From Burkholderia sp. OK233 (lineage in GTDB: Bacteria > Pseudomonadota > Gammaproteobacteria > Burkholderiales > Burkholderiaceae), in contig NZ_OCSR01000001.1 of NCBI RefSeq assembly GCF_900230185.1, positions 4,712,001 to 4,776,000 on the forward strand: DNA of 64,000 nt. Reading direction: 5' to 3'. The notes beneath the pieces were generated by a model. It made no database searches. It saw only the letters and a program-made list of their open reading frames with translations, and was not told where the DNA came from. The stretch's first letter is position 1. Every line of letters starts with the position of its first letter. Positions 17,402 through 26,169 of the stretch are shown here, in pieces. The position numbers and the translations under genes are program-made.

Positions 17402-18049
17402 GATGGACTCCTCGAGGCTGGGTGAATGCGTCGAGTTTTATCACGAAGTAAAGAATCAATAAAAGCGCGTTAAATAGAAACTATATAAAGAGCCGAATAA
17501 AATTCGGCCGTTTCGTGAAGGAAAAATGTCCGGCCAATTTTTTAAAAAGAAAAATTACCCGAAAAAAATCGCCGGTGATTTTTTTATCGGGCGGAATGAC
17601 GCAGAATGGAGACGAAAGGCGAGGCGTAAGCTTCGTAGGAAAACGGACAGCTTGGCTCACATCCGCTTCCGGAGGGGCGCGAAACGGGCCTCTCAAACGC
17701 CAATTCGGTAACAATTGCCGCGAAAAATTCGGAAAAAATACCGAAAATTTGACCGATACATTTTGAGATATTTTGCTGTCTTGCAGTCCGAATTTTAATA
17801 CCGCTTTATCTATACCTGTACAAGGGTATTCACTCATTTCGACACCTGTTTTCCGGATCGTCCATTCAGGAATTTTTTTAATCCGGAAAGTGGCAGGGCA
17901 ATTGACACCGGTTCAATCAGTTTCGCGCCGCGCATCGATCTGCAGGCGCGAATACCGGCGTTGCGCTCCCGGTGGCGGGACGTGATGAGTGTGACGGGAA
18001 TTCAACCAACCAACGGATGGCACTTGACTGACGAACTGAGGGGCAGCTC
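17402..18049. promoter_or_regulatory. Divergent AT-rich control region between bceA and bceB
   Basis: 648 bp, far richer in A and T than the flanking genes, especially 17440-17890. It must carry the promoters for bceA (minus) and the long bceB-K unit (plus). A hairpin is described separately at 17558-17591. TTGACA at 17902-17907 has no good -10 at the right distance, and TTGCAG at 17781-17786 faces CTTTAT at 17804-17809. I see no JUMPstart/ops element. The low GC suggests binding by an H-NS-like silencer (inference). Confidence 0.6.
17558..17591. other. A/T-run hairpin in the bceA-bceB control region
   Basis: CCCG, then A7TC, loop GCCGGT, GAT7, a 2-nt bulge, then CGGG. This gives about 13 paired bases with an A7/T7 core. 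It is roughly 460 bp before bceB and 155 bp before bceA. It is not followed by a T-run, so it is more likely a protein site or leader structure than a terminator. Confidence 0.5.
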
Positions 18050-19447
18050 ATGCTGAGCGTTCTATCGAGAATCATCGACATCGCCATGGTCGCGCTCGGC
18101 GCGGCTATCGCGACGGCCGTGCACAGCGGGAAATTGGTGTGGCTGGACGACGTCCAAAGCGTGTCGCTCGCGTTCGACTGCCTGCTCGTGGTGGTGTTCT
18201 TTCCTGCGCTCGGGATCTATCAGTCGTGGCGCGGCAAGCCGCTGTACGACCTGCTGTGCCGCGTCGCGGGCGGCTGGGTGATGGTGGAGATCACCGGCAT
18301 TCTGATCAGCTTCAGCCTGCACCGTTCGGACAGCCTGTCGCGTCTGTGGCTCTTTTATTGGGCGATTGCCACGATCGTGCTGCTGATCGTCACCAAGGTG
18401 ATCGTCTATTCGATCCTGCGCGGACTGCGCCGCGAAGGCTTCAATCAGCGCGCGGTGGCGATCGTCGGCGGTGCGCCGTATGGGCGCTTCCTGATCGAGC
18501 AGATGCGCAGCCGCCCGGAAGCGGGCTTTAGCCCCGTCGTGCTGTTCGACGAGGAGGGCACGATCAACCCTTATGAAGATCCGGATGCGAGCGACGCGAT
18601 CGAAGGCGTGCCGGTCGAGCGCGATTACACGCGGATGCTTCAACTGGTGCGTCAGCGTGCGATTCGCGAACTGTGGCTCGCGCTGCCGATCTCGAAGGAG
18701 AAGGCGATCCATCGCTTCGTGATGGACCTGAAGAACGACTTCGTGAACATCCGCTTCATTCCGGATGTGAGGAGCCTCACGCTCTTCATTCAGCCGATGG
18801 TGGATCTGCTCGGCGTGCCGGCGATCAACCTGGCCGCTTCGCCGATCACCGATCTGCGCGTGCTGCCCAAGCGCATCTTCGACCGGCTGTTCGCGCTGGC
18901 GGCATTGACCGCGCTGGCGCCGGTGATGCTGGTGATCGCGGTGATGGTGAAGGTGAGTTCGCCGGGCCCGGTGTTCTTCCGCCAGAAGAGGAAGGGCATC
19001 GACGGCAACCAGTTCGAGATCTACAAGTTTCGCTCGATGAAGATGCACAAGGAAGTGGCCGGCAAGATCACTCAGGCTACGAAGCGCGATCCGCGTATCA
19101 CCGCGGTCGGCGCGTTCCTGCGGCGCACCAGCCTCGACGAATTGCCCCAATTCATCAACGTGCTGCGCGGCGAGATGTCGGTCGTGGGTCCGCGTCCGCA
19201 CGCGCTTGAACACGACGACATTTACAAGGATCTGGTGAAGGGCTACATGCACCGTTACCGGATCAAGCCGGGCATCACCGGGTGGGCGCAGATCAACGGC
19301 TATCGCGGCGAAACCGATCGCATCGAAAAGATGATGGGCCGCGTCAAGCTCGATCTGTACTACATGCAGCACTGGACCTTCTGGCTCGACATCAAGATCG
19401 TCGTGCTGACGCTGTGGAAGGGCTTTGTGGGCAGCAACGCATATTGA
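18050..19447 (+). CDS. bceB: Undecaprenyl-phosphate glucose-1-phosphate transferase (initiating enzyme)
   Basis: Starts the cepacian repeat by moving glucose-1-phosphate from UDP-glucose to undecaprenyl phosphate at the inner membrane. 465 residues. N-terminal membrane helices fill about residues 1-125. A CoA-binding-like domain follows (AIVGGAPYGRFLIEQM). The C-terminal sugar-transferase domain has RIFDRLFALAALTALAPVMLVI, SSPGPVFFRQKRKG, IYKFRSM, TSLDELPQFINVLRGEMS and GPRPH. GAGGGG at 18038-18043 is the ribosome site. It is the first gene of the bceB-K unit. Confidence 0.95.
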   Translation: MLSVLSRIIDIAMVALGAAIATAVHSGKLVWLDDVQSVSLAFDCLLVVVFFPALGIYQSWRGKPLYDLLCRVAGGWVMVEITGILISFSLHRSDSLSRLWLFYWAIATIVLLIVTKVIVYSILRGLRREGFNQRAVAIVGGAPYGRFLIEQMRSRPEAGFSPVVLFDEEGTINPYEDPDASDAIEGVPVERDYTRMLQLVRQRAIRELWLALPISKEKAIHRFVMDLKNDFVNIRFIPDVRSLTLFIQPMVDLLGVPAINLAASPITDLRVLPKRIFDRLFALAALTALAPVMLVIAVMVKVSSPGPVFFRQKRKGIDGNQFEIYKFRSMKMHKEVAGKITQATKRDPRITAVGAFLRRTSLDELPQFINVLRGEMSVVGPRPHALEHDDIYKDLVKGYMHRYRIKPGITGWAQINGYRGETDRIEKMMGRVKLDLYYMQHWTFWLDIKIVVLTLWKGFVGSNAY

Positions 19448-19473
19448 TGGCCCCCATCTGTCGCTTCGCGCCA

Positions 19474-19489
19474 GCCCCCCCGAGGGGGC
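19474..19489 (+). other. GC hairpin between bceB and bceC
   Basis: GCCCCC, loop CCGA, GGGGGC, followed by AAGAAAA rather than T residues. It lies in the 109-bp gap after bceB. It may protect or partly attenuate the transcript so that bceB and bceC are made in different amounts. This is a structural observation only. Confidence 0.45.
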
Positions 19490-19556
19490 AAGAAAATCAG
19501 CCGCTCAACGCGCGGCCGCATTTAATGAATCAACTCCATTTTCCGAGGTGTAATAC

Positions 19557-21002
19557 ATGAACCTGACGATCATCGGTAGTGGCTACGTAGGCCTCGTGAC
19601 GGGCGCATGTCTCGCCGACATCGGCCACGACGTGTTCTGTCTCGACGTCGATCAGCGCAAGATCGACGTGCTCAACAACGGCGGCGTGCCGATCCATGAA
19701 CCGGGTCTGCAGGAAATCATTGCGCGCAATCGCCGTGCAGGCCGCCTGAAGTTCTCGACCGACATCGAGGCCGCGGTCGCGCACGGCGACATCCAGTTCA
19801 TCGCGGTGGGCACGCCCTCCGACGAAGACGGTTCCGCCGATCTGCAATACGTGCTCGCCGCCGCGCGCAACATCGGCCGCCATATGACGGGCTTCAAGGT
19901 GATCGTCGACAAATCGACGGTGCCGGTCGGCACGGCTTCGCGCGTGCGCGACGTGATCGCCGAGGAACTGGCCGCGCGCAACGCGAGCCACATGTTCTCC
20001 GTCGTGTCGAATCCGGAGTTCCTGAAAGAAGGCGCGGCCGTGGAAGACTTCACGCGGCCGGATCGCATCGTGCTCGGCTGCGATGAAGACGTGCCGGGGG
20101 AAAAAGCACGCGAACTGATGAAGCGCCTCTACGCGCCATTCAACCGCAATCGCGAACGCACGCTGTACATGGACGTGCGTTCGGCCGAGTTCACCAAGTA
20201 CGCGGCTAACGCGATGCTCGCCACGCGTATCTCGTACATGAACGAGCTCGCGAATCTGGCCGACCGCGTCGGTGCGGATATCGAAGCGGTGCGCCGCGGC
20301 ATCGGTTCCGATCCGCGCATCGGCTACGACTTCCTGTATGCCGGTTGCGGCTACGGCGGTTCGTGCTTCCCGAAAGACGTGCAGGCACTGATTCGCACGG
20401 CAGCCGACCATAAGGCCAATCTGCGCATTCTCGAAGCGGTGGAAGCCGTCAACGACACGCAGAAAAAGATCCTTGCGCAGAAGATCGTCGATCGTCTGGG
20501 CGAGGACCTGTCGGACCGCACCTTCGGCGTGTGGGGCCTCGCGTTCAAGCCGAACACCGACGACATGCGCGAAGCGCCGAGCCGTCCGCTGATCGCCGAA
20601 CTGCTGCGCCGTGGCGCGCGCGTGAAGGCCTACGATCCGGTCGCGATCGACGAATCGAAGCGCGTGTTCGCACTCGATCTGAAGGACGTGCCGCAACAGC
20701 ATGCGCGCCTGTCGTTCGTGAACGAGGAAATGGAAGCGGCCGAGGGCGCCGATGCACTGGTGATCCTCACCGAATGGAAGGTCTTCAAGAGTCCGGACTT
20801 CGGTTCGCTCAAGGAGAGCCTCACCACGCCGCTGATTTTCGACGGCCGCAATCTGTACGAGCCGGACGCGCTGCTCGAACTCGGTATCGAGTATCACGCG
20901 ATCGGCCGTCAGCACGCGCTGCGCAATGCGCCGGCGAAGGTCGGCGCGAACGGCCTGCCGGTCACGGCAGACGCGGCCGATACGGTCGAGGCCGGCCAGT
21001 AA
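19557..21002 (+). CDS. bceC: UDP-glucose 6-dehydrogenase
   Basis: Oxidises UDP-glucose to UDP-glucuronate with 2 NAD, giving the glucuronic acid of cepacian. 481 residues. The Rossmann motif GSGYVGLVTG lies at residues 7-16. The catalytic Cys270 sits in GYGGSCFPKD. The hinge Lys region is PEFLKEGAAVEDF, and the C-terminal UDP-binding domain starts at VWGLAFKPNTDDMREAPS. A GAGGTG ribosome site precedes the ATG. It follows bceB by 109 bp in the same direction. Confidence 0.96.
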   Translation: MNLTIIGSGYVGLVTGACLADIGHDVFCLDVDQRKIDVLNNGGVPIHEPGLQEIIARNRRAGRLKFSTDIEAAVAHGDIQFIAVGTPSDEDGSADLQYVLAAARNIGRHMTGFKVIVDKSTVPVGTASRVRDVIAEELAARNASHMFSVVSNPEFLKEGAAVEDFTRPDRIVLGCDEDVPGEKARELMKRLYAPFNRNRERTLYMDVRSAEFTKYAANAMLATRISYMNELANLADRVGADIEAVRRGIGSDPRIGYDFLYAGCGYGGSCFPKDVQALIRTAADHKANLRILEAVEAVNDTQKKILAQKIVDRLGEDLSDRTFGVWGLAFKPNTDDMREAPSRPLIAELLRRGARVKAYDPVAIDESKRVFALDLKDVPQQHARLSFVNEEMEAAEGADALVILTEWKVFKSPDFGSLKESLTTPLIFDGRNLYEPDALLELGIEYHAIGRQHALRNAPAKVGANGLPVTADAADTVEAGQ

Positions 21003-21039
21003 TCCGCCGCGCCGCCAAAGCCTCACTAAGGAGCCCGCT

Positions 21040-21495
21040 ATGTTCGCCAACGTTCTGATCGTCTGCCACGCCAACGTGTGCCGTTCGCCCGCAGCCGAGA
21101 TGCTGTTCAAGGCCCGGCAGCGCGCGCCGTCGCGGCCGTCCTCAGCGCCGATCGCGTTTCATTCGGCGGGCCTCCGCGCCACGAACGGCCACGCCATGGA
21201 CCCGGTGATGCGGCGCCTGCTCGACGAGCAGGGCGTCGCCTCCGGCATCCACTATTCGCGTCGCCTCGACCGCCAGCTCGTGCGCGCAGCCGATCTCGTG
21301 CTCGTCAGCGAACGCGCGCAGGTGAGCGCGGTCGAAGCGCTCGATCCGGCTTCGCGCGGCAAGGTCTATCCGCTCGGCAAGTGGGAAGACGACTCCGACG
21401 TCGCCGATCCGCACGGCGGCGAGGAAGCCGACTATAGGGAGAGTCTCGTGCTCATCGAACACCTGGTCATGGGATGGCTGAAGAAAATATGCTGA
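21040..21495 (+). CDS. bceD: Low-molecular-weight protein tyrosine phosphatase
   Basis: Removes phosphate from the tyrosine-kinase exporter BceF, so that cycles of phosphorylation control export. 151 residues. The active-site loop is VCHANVCRS, with nucleophile Cys9 and Arg15. The general acid Asp is in DVADPHGG near residue 127. The start at 21040 has AAGGAG upstream and gives the usual family N-terminus. The stop TGA shares a base with the bceE start region, and the genes bceC, D, E follow each other tightly. Confidence 0.93.
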   Translation: MFANVLIVCHANVCRSPAAEMLFKARQRAPSRPSSAPIAFHSAGLRATNGHAMDPVMRRLLDEQGVASGIHYSRRLDRQLVRAADLVLVSERAQVSAVEALDPASRGKVYPLGKWEDDSDVADPHGGEEADYRESLVLIEHLVMGWLKKIC

Positions 21496-22709
21496 TGAAA
21501 AAACGCACTGCACACACATTCGCGAACGTCAATTCGAAACTCGCTGCCACGCTTTTGCTGACGTCCTTTCTGTCGGCCTGCGCTACCGCACCTGGCAATT
21601 ACCTCGACACGTCCCGTCTGAAAGACGACGGCCAGCATCAGGGTCAGCAGGCTAACGAAACCTATCCGGTGCATCTGATCGACGGCCCGCTGGTCGCGGC
21701 GCAAGCGCAGGCGCAAGCCTCTGCCGCGCAGCAGGCGCTGCCGACTTCGCATTACAGCGATCCGTCGCAGTACGTGTACCGGCTCTCGCCGCAGGACATT
21801 CTCGGCATCACCGTGTGGGACCACCCCGAATTGACCACCCCGCAGGGCAGCACGCTGTCCGCGGGCGGCAACACTACGCAGTCGGTCGGCGGCGCCCTGC
21901 AGCAGCCGTATACCGCTGCGCTGCCAGGGCAGGCCGATCCTTACGGCCAGACCGTTGCCGCCGACGGCACGATCTTTTTCCCGTTCGTCGGCCGCATCAG
22001 GGCCGCGGGCAAGACGGTCGGCGAGTTGCGCGATCAGTTGAGCGCCGGCCTCGTGCGCTACATCCGCAATCCGCAGGTCGACGTGCGCGTGCTGTCGTAT
22101 CGCGGCCAGAAAGTGCAGGTGACCGGCGACGTGAAGACGCCGGGCCCGCTCGCCATCAGCGACGTGCCGATCACGCTGGTCGACGCGATCACGCGCTCGG
22201 GCGGCACGAACAGCGACGCCGACATCCAGCGTGTGCGCCTCACGCGCAACAACAAGCTGTACGTGCTCGACGCCAACCGCATGCTCGACCAGGGCGACAC
22301 CACGCAGAACGTCATGCTGCAAAACGGTGACGTGATCAACATCCCGGATCGCAGCGACAGCCGCATCTTCGTGATGGGCGAAGTGAAGACGCCGATCCAG
22401 CTGCCGATGTTGAAGGGCCGCCTGACGATCGCCGACGCGCTCACCCAGGCGGGCGGCATTCTCGACACGGACGCCAATCCGCGCCAGATCTTCGTGATGC
22501 GCGGCATGCGTGAACATCCGACCACGCCGGACGTGTACCGCCTCGACATGACGCAGCCCGACGCGATCATGCTGTCGTCCCAGTTCCAGTTGCAGCCGAT
22601 GGACGTCGTGTATGTGGGCACTGCCGCTTCGACCACGTTCAACCGTGTGTTGCAGCAAGTCCTGCCGACCATCCAGACGCTGTTCTACCTGAAGCAGCTG
22701 ACGAAATAA
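21489..22709 (+). CDS. bceE: Outer-membrane polysaccharide export protein (OPX, Wza-like)
   Basis: Forms the outer-membrane exit channel for cepacian together with BceF. 406 residues. A lipoprotein signal ends LTSFLSAC with Cys31. The Poly_export domain follows (YRLSPQDILGITVWDHPEL, then GQTVAADGTIFFPFVGRI), then SLBB domains (VQVTGDVKTPGPLAI and VFVMGEVKTPIQL-type blocks). The end is VYVGTAASTTFNRVLQQVLP. Start codons at 21489 and 21495 both overlap the bceD stop. I picked 21489 because a GAAGAAA run lies at a fitting distance. The earlier in-frame ATG at 21474 is less likely. Confidence 0.93.
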   Translation: MLMKKRTAHTFANVNSKLAATLLLTSFLSACATAPGNYLDTSRLKDDGQHQGQQANETYPVHLIDGPLVAAQAQAQASAAQQALPTSHYSDPSQYVYRLSPQDILGITVWDHPELTTPQGSTLSAGGNTTQSVGGALQQPYTAALPGQADPYGQTVAADGTIFFPFVGRIRAAGKTVGELRDQLSAGLVRYIRNPQVDVRVLSYRGQKVQVTGDVKTPGPLAISDVPITLVDAITRSGGTNSDADIQRVRLTRNNKLYVLDANRMLDQGDTTQNVMLQNGDVINIPDRSDSRIFVMGEVKTPIQLPMLKGRLTIADALTQAGGILDTDANPRQIFVMRGMREHPTTPDVYRLDMTQPDAIMLSSQFQLQPMDVVYVGTAASTTFNRVLQQVLPTIQTLFYLKQLTK

Positions 22710-22729
22710 CCGTCTGAGCCGTCGACAGG

Positions 22730-22755
22730 CCCGCGCCGCTCTCACAGGGCGCGGG
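22730..22755 (+). other. Hairpin between bceE and bceF
   Basis: CCCGCGCC / GGCGCGGG, an 8-bp perfect stem with a 10-nt loop, 20 bp after the bceE stop and followed by ACCGAAGC rather than T residues. It probably slows decay of the upstream part of the transcript, or is a partial stop before the kinase gene. Confidence 0.5.
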
Positions 22756-22843
22756 ACCGAAGCAAACGCCGAGGCAAACGCGCAAGCCCATGCCAAAGCA
22801 CTCGCTGAAGCCCACGCCGAAGCAACCGAAACGGGATCGAATT

Positions 22844-25066
22844 GTGAGCAACCAAATCTCTCCACACATGGCCGGTCCGATCAAGACCGAAGAAGAGGAC
22901 GTCGTCCTCGGGCAACTGGTGCAGGTGATCCTCGACGACATCTGGTGGCTGATCGCGATTGCCGCGGCGATCGTCGCGCTGGCCGCCGCGTACTGTTTCC
23001 TCGCCAAGCCGATCTATTCGGCCGATGCGCACGTGCGGGTCGAACAGTCCGACAACACCTCGCAGGCGCTCACGCAGACGCAAACGGGCGCGGCCATCAC
23101 CACCGGCTCGACTTCGCTGCCGACCGATGCCGAAATCGAAATCATCAAGAGCCGTGGCGTAGTCGGCCCGGTGGTCCAGCAACTGAAGCTGAACTTCAGC
23201 GTCGTGCCGAAGACGATTCCGCTGCTTGGCAGCATCGCCGCGCACCTGGCGACCCCGGGCCAGCCGGCGCAGCCGTGGCTGGGTCTGGCTTCATACGCCT
23301 GGGGCGGTGAAGACGCCGGGATCGATTCGCTCGACGTGGTGCCGGCGCTCGAAGGCGAGAAGCTGACGATGAAGGTGTTCGACGAGCAGCACTACGAACT
23401 CTACGCAAAGAACGGCTCGCTGCTGCTGCGCGGCCAGGTGGGTCAGCAGGAGCAGGGCGGCGGCGTGACGATCCTCGTCAACAAGCTGGTGGCCCGGCCG
23501 GGTGAAGAGTTCACCGTGACGCGCTTTAACGACCTCGACGCGATCACCGCGTTCCAGTCGGCGATTACCGTGCAGGAGCAGGGCAAGCAGACTGGCGTGA
23601 TCCAGATCTCGCTGGAAGACAAGAGCCCTGATCACGCCGCTCTGGTGGCCAATGCGCTCGCGCAGTCGTATGTCCGTCAGCACGTGTCGAACAAGCAGGT
23701 CGACGCGAGCAAGATGCTCGAGTTCCTGAAGAGCGAAGAGCCGCGCCTGAAGTCCGATCTCGAACGCGCCGAAGCCGCGTTGACCGCTTACCAGCGTCAA
23801 TCCGGCTCGATCAATGCGAGCGACGAAGCCAAGGTCTACCTCGAAGGCAGCGTGCAGTACGAGCAGCAGATCGCCGGTTTGCGTCTGCAGATGGCGCAGT
23901 TGACCGAGCGTTACGGCGACGACCATCCGATGCTTGTTGCCGCGCGTCAGCAGATGGCCGAACTGGAGGCGCAACGCGCCAAATACGCTGACCGCTTCCG
24001 CGATCTGCCGGCGACCGAAGTGAAGGCCGTGCAGCTGCAACGCGACGCGAAGGTGGCGGAAGACATCTACGTGCTGCTGCTCAACCGCGTGCAGGAGTTG
24101 TCGGTGCAGAAGGCCGGTACCGGCGGCAACGTGCATATCGTCGACCAGGCGATGCGCCCGGGTGCGCCGGTCAAGCCGAAGAAGGTGCTGATTCTCTCGG
24201 CGGCAGTGATTCTGGGCCTGATTTGCGGCACCGGCTTCGTGTTTCTGCGCCGCAATATGTTCAAGGGGATCGACGACCCCGACCATATCGAGCGCGCGTT
24301 CCATTTGCCGGTGTACGGTCTCGTGCCCTTGAGCGCCGAACAGGCCTTGCTCGAAAGCGGCTTCCAGCGCGGCGGCGAACGCCTGCGTTCGGTGCTGGCG
24401 AATGCGCGGCCGAAGGACGTCACGATCGAAAGCCTGCGCAGCCTGCGCACCTCGATGCAGTTCACGATGTTGGACGCGAAGAACCGCATCGTCATGCTGA
24501 CCGGTCCTATGGCCGGCGTCGGCAAGAGCTTCCTGACGGTCAATCTGGCGGTGCTGCTCGCGAACTCGGGCAAACGCGTGCTGATGATCGACGGCGATAT
24601 GCGTCGCGGTGTGCTCGAACGTTATGTGGGCGGGGCGCAGGAGAACGGCCTGTCGGAATTGCTGAGCGGGCAGATCTCGCTCGAGGAAGCGATTCGCGCC
24701 TCGAACGTCGAAGGCTTGAGTTTCATCTCGTGCGGCCGCCGTCCGCCGAATCCGTCGGAACTGCTGATGTCGCCGCGTCTTCCGCAATACCTCGACGGCC
24801 TCGCCAAGCGTTACGACGTGATTCTCATCGACACGCCGCCGGTGCTGGCCGTGACCGATGCATCGATCATCGGCGCCTATGCCGGTTCGACCTTCTTCGT
24901 GATGCGTTCGGGCGTGCATAACGAAGGCGAGATCGCGGAGGCGTTGAAGCGCCTGCGCGCCGCCGGCGTGCACGTGCAGGGCGGCATCTTCAACGGTATG
25001 CCGGCGCGCTCGCGCGGCGGCTACGACCGTGGCTATGCAGCGGTCCAGGAATATCTGAGCACCTGA
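22844..25066 (+). CDS. bceF: Polysaccharide co-polymerase with bacterial tyrosine kinase domain (BY-kinase)
   Basis: Inner-membrane export regulator (Wzc type). A cytoplasmic N-terminus and first helix (WWLIAIAAAIVALAAAYCFL) lead to a large periplasmic Wzz domain with coiled coil (about residues 270-390). The second helix is near residue 460. The kinase has Walker A GPMAGVGKSF near residue 554, Walker A' VLMIDGDMRRG and Walker B VILIDTPPVL. The C-terminal tyrosine cluster is short, with three Tyr in the last ~17 residues, and is the probable autophosphorylation site. I chose GTG at 22844 because GGGA lies 7 nt upstream. ATG at 22790 or 22868 is possible. Confidence 0.92.
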   Translation: MSNQISPHMAGPIKTEEEDVVLGQLVQVILDDIWWLIAIAAAIVALAAAYCFLAKPIYSADAHVRVEQSDNTSQALTQTQTGAAITTGSTSLPTDAEIEIIKSRGVVGPVVQQLKLNFSVVPKTIPLLGSIAAHLATPGQPAQPWLGLASYAWGGEDAGIDSLDVVPALEGEKLTMKVFDEQHYELYAKNGSLLLRGQVGQQEQGGGVTILVNKLVARPGEEFTVTRFNDLDAITAFQSAITVQEQGKQTGVIQISLEDKSPDHAALVANALAQSYVRQHVSNKQVDASKMLEFLKSEEPRLKSDLERAEAALTAYQRQSGSINASDEAKVYLEGSVQYEQQIAGLRLQMAQLTERYGDDHPMLVAARQQMAELEAQRAKYADRFRDLPATEVKAVQLQRDAKVAEDIYVLLLNRVQELSVQKAGTGGNVHIVDQAMRPGAPVKPKKVLILSAAVILGLICGTGFVFLRRNMFKGIDDPDHIERAFHLPVYGLVPLSAEQALLESGFQRGGERLRSVLANARPKDVTIESLRSLRTSMQFTMLDAKNRIVMLTGPMAGVGKSFLTVNLAVLLANSGKRVLMIDGDMRRGVLERYVGGAQENGLSELLSGQISLEEAIRASNVEGLSFISCGRRPPNPSELLMSPRLPQYLDGLAKRYDVILIDTPPVLAVTDASIIGAYAGSTFFVMRSGVHNEGEIAEALKRLRAAGVHVQGGIFNGMPARSRGGYDRGYAAVQEYLST

Positions 25067-25127
25067 GCCGGAAGGCTGAGCCCAGTGTGCTGATGCCAGC
25101 GCAAACACGATAGAAAAGGACATCACG

Positions 25128-26060
25128 ATGAAAGTGACGGTACTGGTTCCGACTTACCGCCGCCCGGCCGACCTGGCGCGCTGCCTCGCGGCGCTGCAAC
25201 GGCAGTCGCGCGCGCCGGACGAAGTGGTGGTGGTCGCGCGCGCCGACGACGAAGCGACTCATGTCTGTCTGCGCGATCCCGCCGTGCCCGGCAGGTTGCC
25301 GTTGTCCGTCGCGCTGGTGGAGGTGCCCGGCCAGGTCGCGGCCCTGAATCGCGGGCTGGATGCGGCCAGGGGTGACGTGATTGCGATCACCGATGACGAC
25401 GCCGCGCCGCACGTGGATTGGGTCCAACGTATTGCTGCCGCGTTCGAAAGCGACGCGCGCCTGGGTGCGCTGGGCGGCCGCGACTGGGTGCATGAAAAAG
25501 GCCGCGTGCTCGATGGCGAACGGCCGCTGGTCGGCAAGGTCACGGCGCACGGCAAGATCATCGGCAATCATCACCTGGGGGTGGGTGGTGCGCGCGAAGT
25601 CGACATTCTGAAGGGCGCCAACATGAGCTATCGGCGCGACGCGATTCGCACGATCCGTTTCGATCAGCGCCTGCGCGGCGCGGGCGCCCAGGTTCACAAC
25701 GATATGGCCTTCAGCCTCGCCGTCAAGAACGCCGGCTGGAAGCTGATGTACGACCCGCGCGTGGCCGTCGACCATTTCCCGGCCGAGCGTTTCGACGACG
25801 ACCGACGCGACGCGCAAACCATGGCGGCGTTGCGTAACGCAGCCTTCAACTTCCACCTGATCCTGCGCGACCAGTTGCCGCCGCTGCGCCGCGAAACCGC
25901 GTGGTGGTGGTGGACGCTGGTGGGCACGCGCGTCTATCCGGGCCTCACGCACGCCGCTCTTGCGCTGGTTTCGAAACAGGCGAGCCTGGGGCTGTTGCGC
26001 TGGCGTGCGGTGCGCACCGGTGCGCGTGAGGCGCGCCGCGCGTTGTCCCGGACCGCGTGA
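25128..26060 (+). CDS. bceG: Family 2 glycosyltransferase
   Basis: 310 residues. GT-A fold enzyme opening VTVLVPTYRRPADLARCLAAL, with the DXD-like metal site in AITDDDAAPHVDW near residue 89 and GANMSYRRDAIRTI near residue 163. It adds one of the sugars of the cepacian repeat on the cytoplasmic face of the membrane. Which sugar cannot be told from sequence. A purine-rich AAAAGGA lies 8 nt before the ATG. It follows bceF by 61 bp. Confidence 0.9.
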   Translation: MKVTVLVPTYRRPADLARCLAALQRQSRAPDEVVVVARADDEATHVCLRDPAVPGRLPLSVALVEVPGQVAALNRGLDAARGDVIAITDDDAAPHVDWVQRIAAAFESDARLGALGGRDWVHEKGRVLDGERPLVGKVTAHGKIIGNHHLGVGGAREVDILKGANMSYRRDAIRTIRFDQRLRGAGAQVHNDMAFSLAVKNAGWKLMYDPRVAVDHFPAERFDDDRRDAQTMAALRNAAFNFHLILRDQLPPLRRETAWWWWTLVGTRVYPGLTHAALALVSKQASLGLLRWRAVRTGAREARRALSRTA

Positions 26061-26169
26061 AACGCTCGAGCGCTCACGTGTCCCAAACGTCCTGCACGTT
26101 CGTGCATCGGCACTGGCGCCTGCTCGCGCAGGCCGATGCCCCTTTCCACCGGCAGAGCGGAGTGTCTGC

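Noticed and set aside
17402..18049. A JUMPstart/ops antitermination element before the bceB unit
   Set aside because: The GGCGGTAG core was looked for in this region and is not present.
19530..21110. A 526-residue minus-strand open frame over bceC
   Set aside because: It is a high-GC antisense shadow of the UDP-glucose dehydrogenase gene, with no domain or start site.
23291..25126. A 611-residue minus-strand open frame over bceF
   Set aside because: It is an antisense shadow with low-complexity composition. The kinase on the plus strand explains the sequence.
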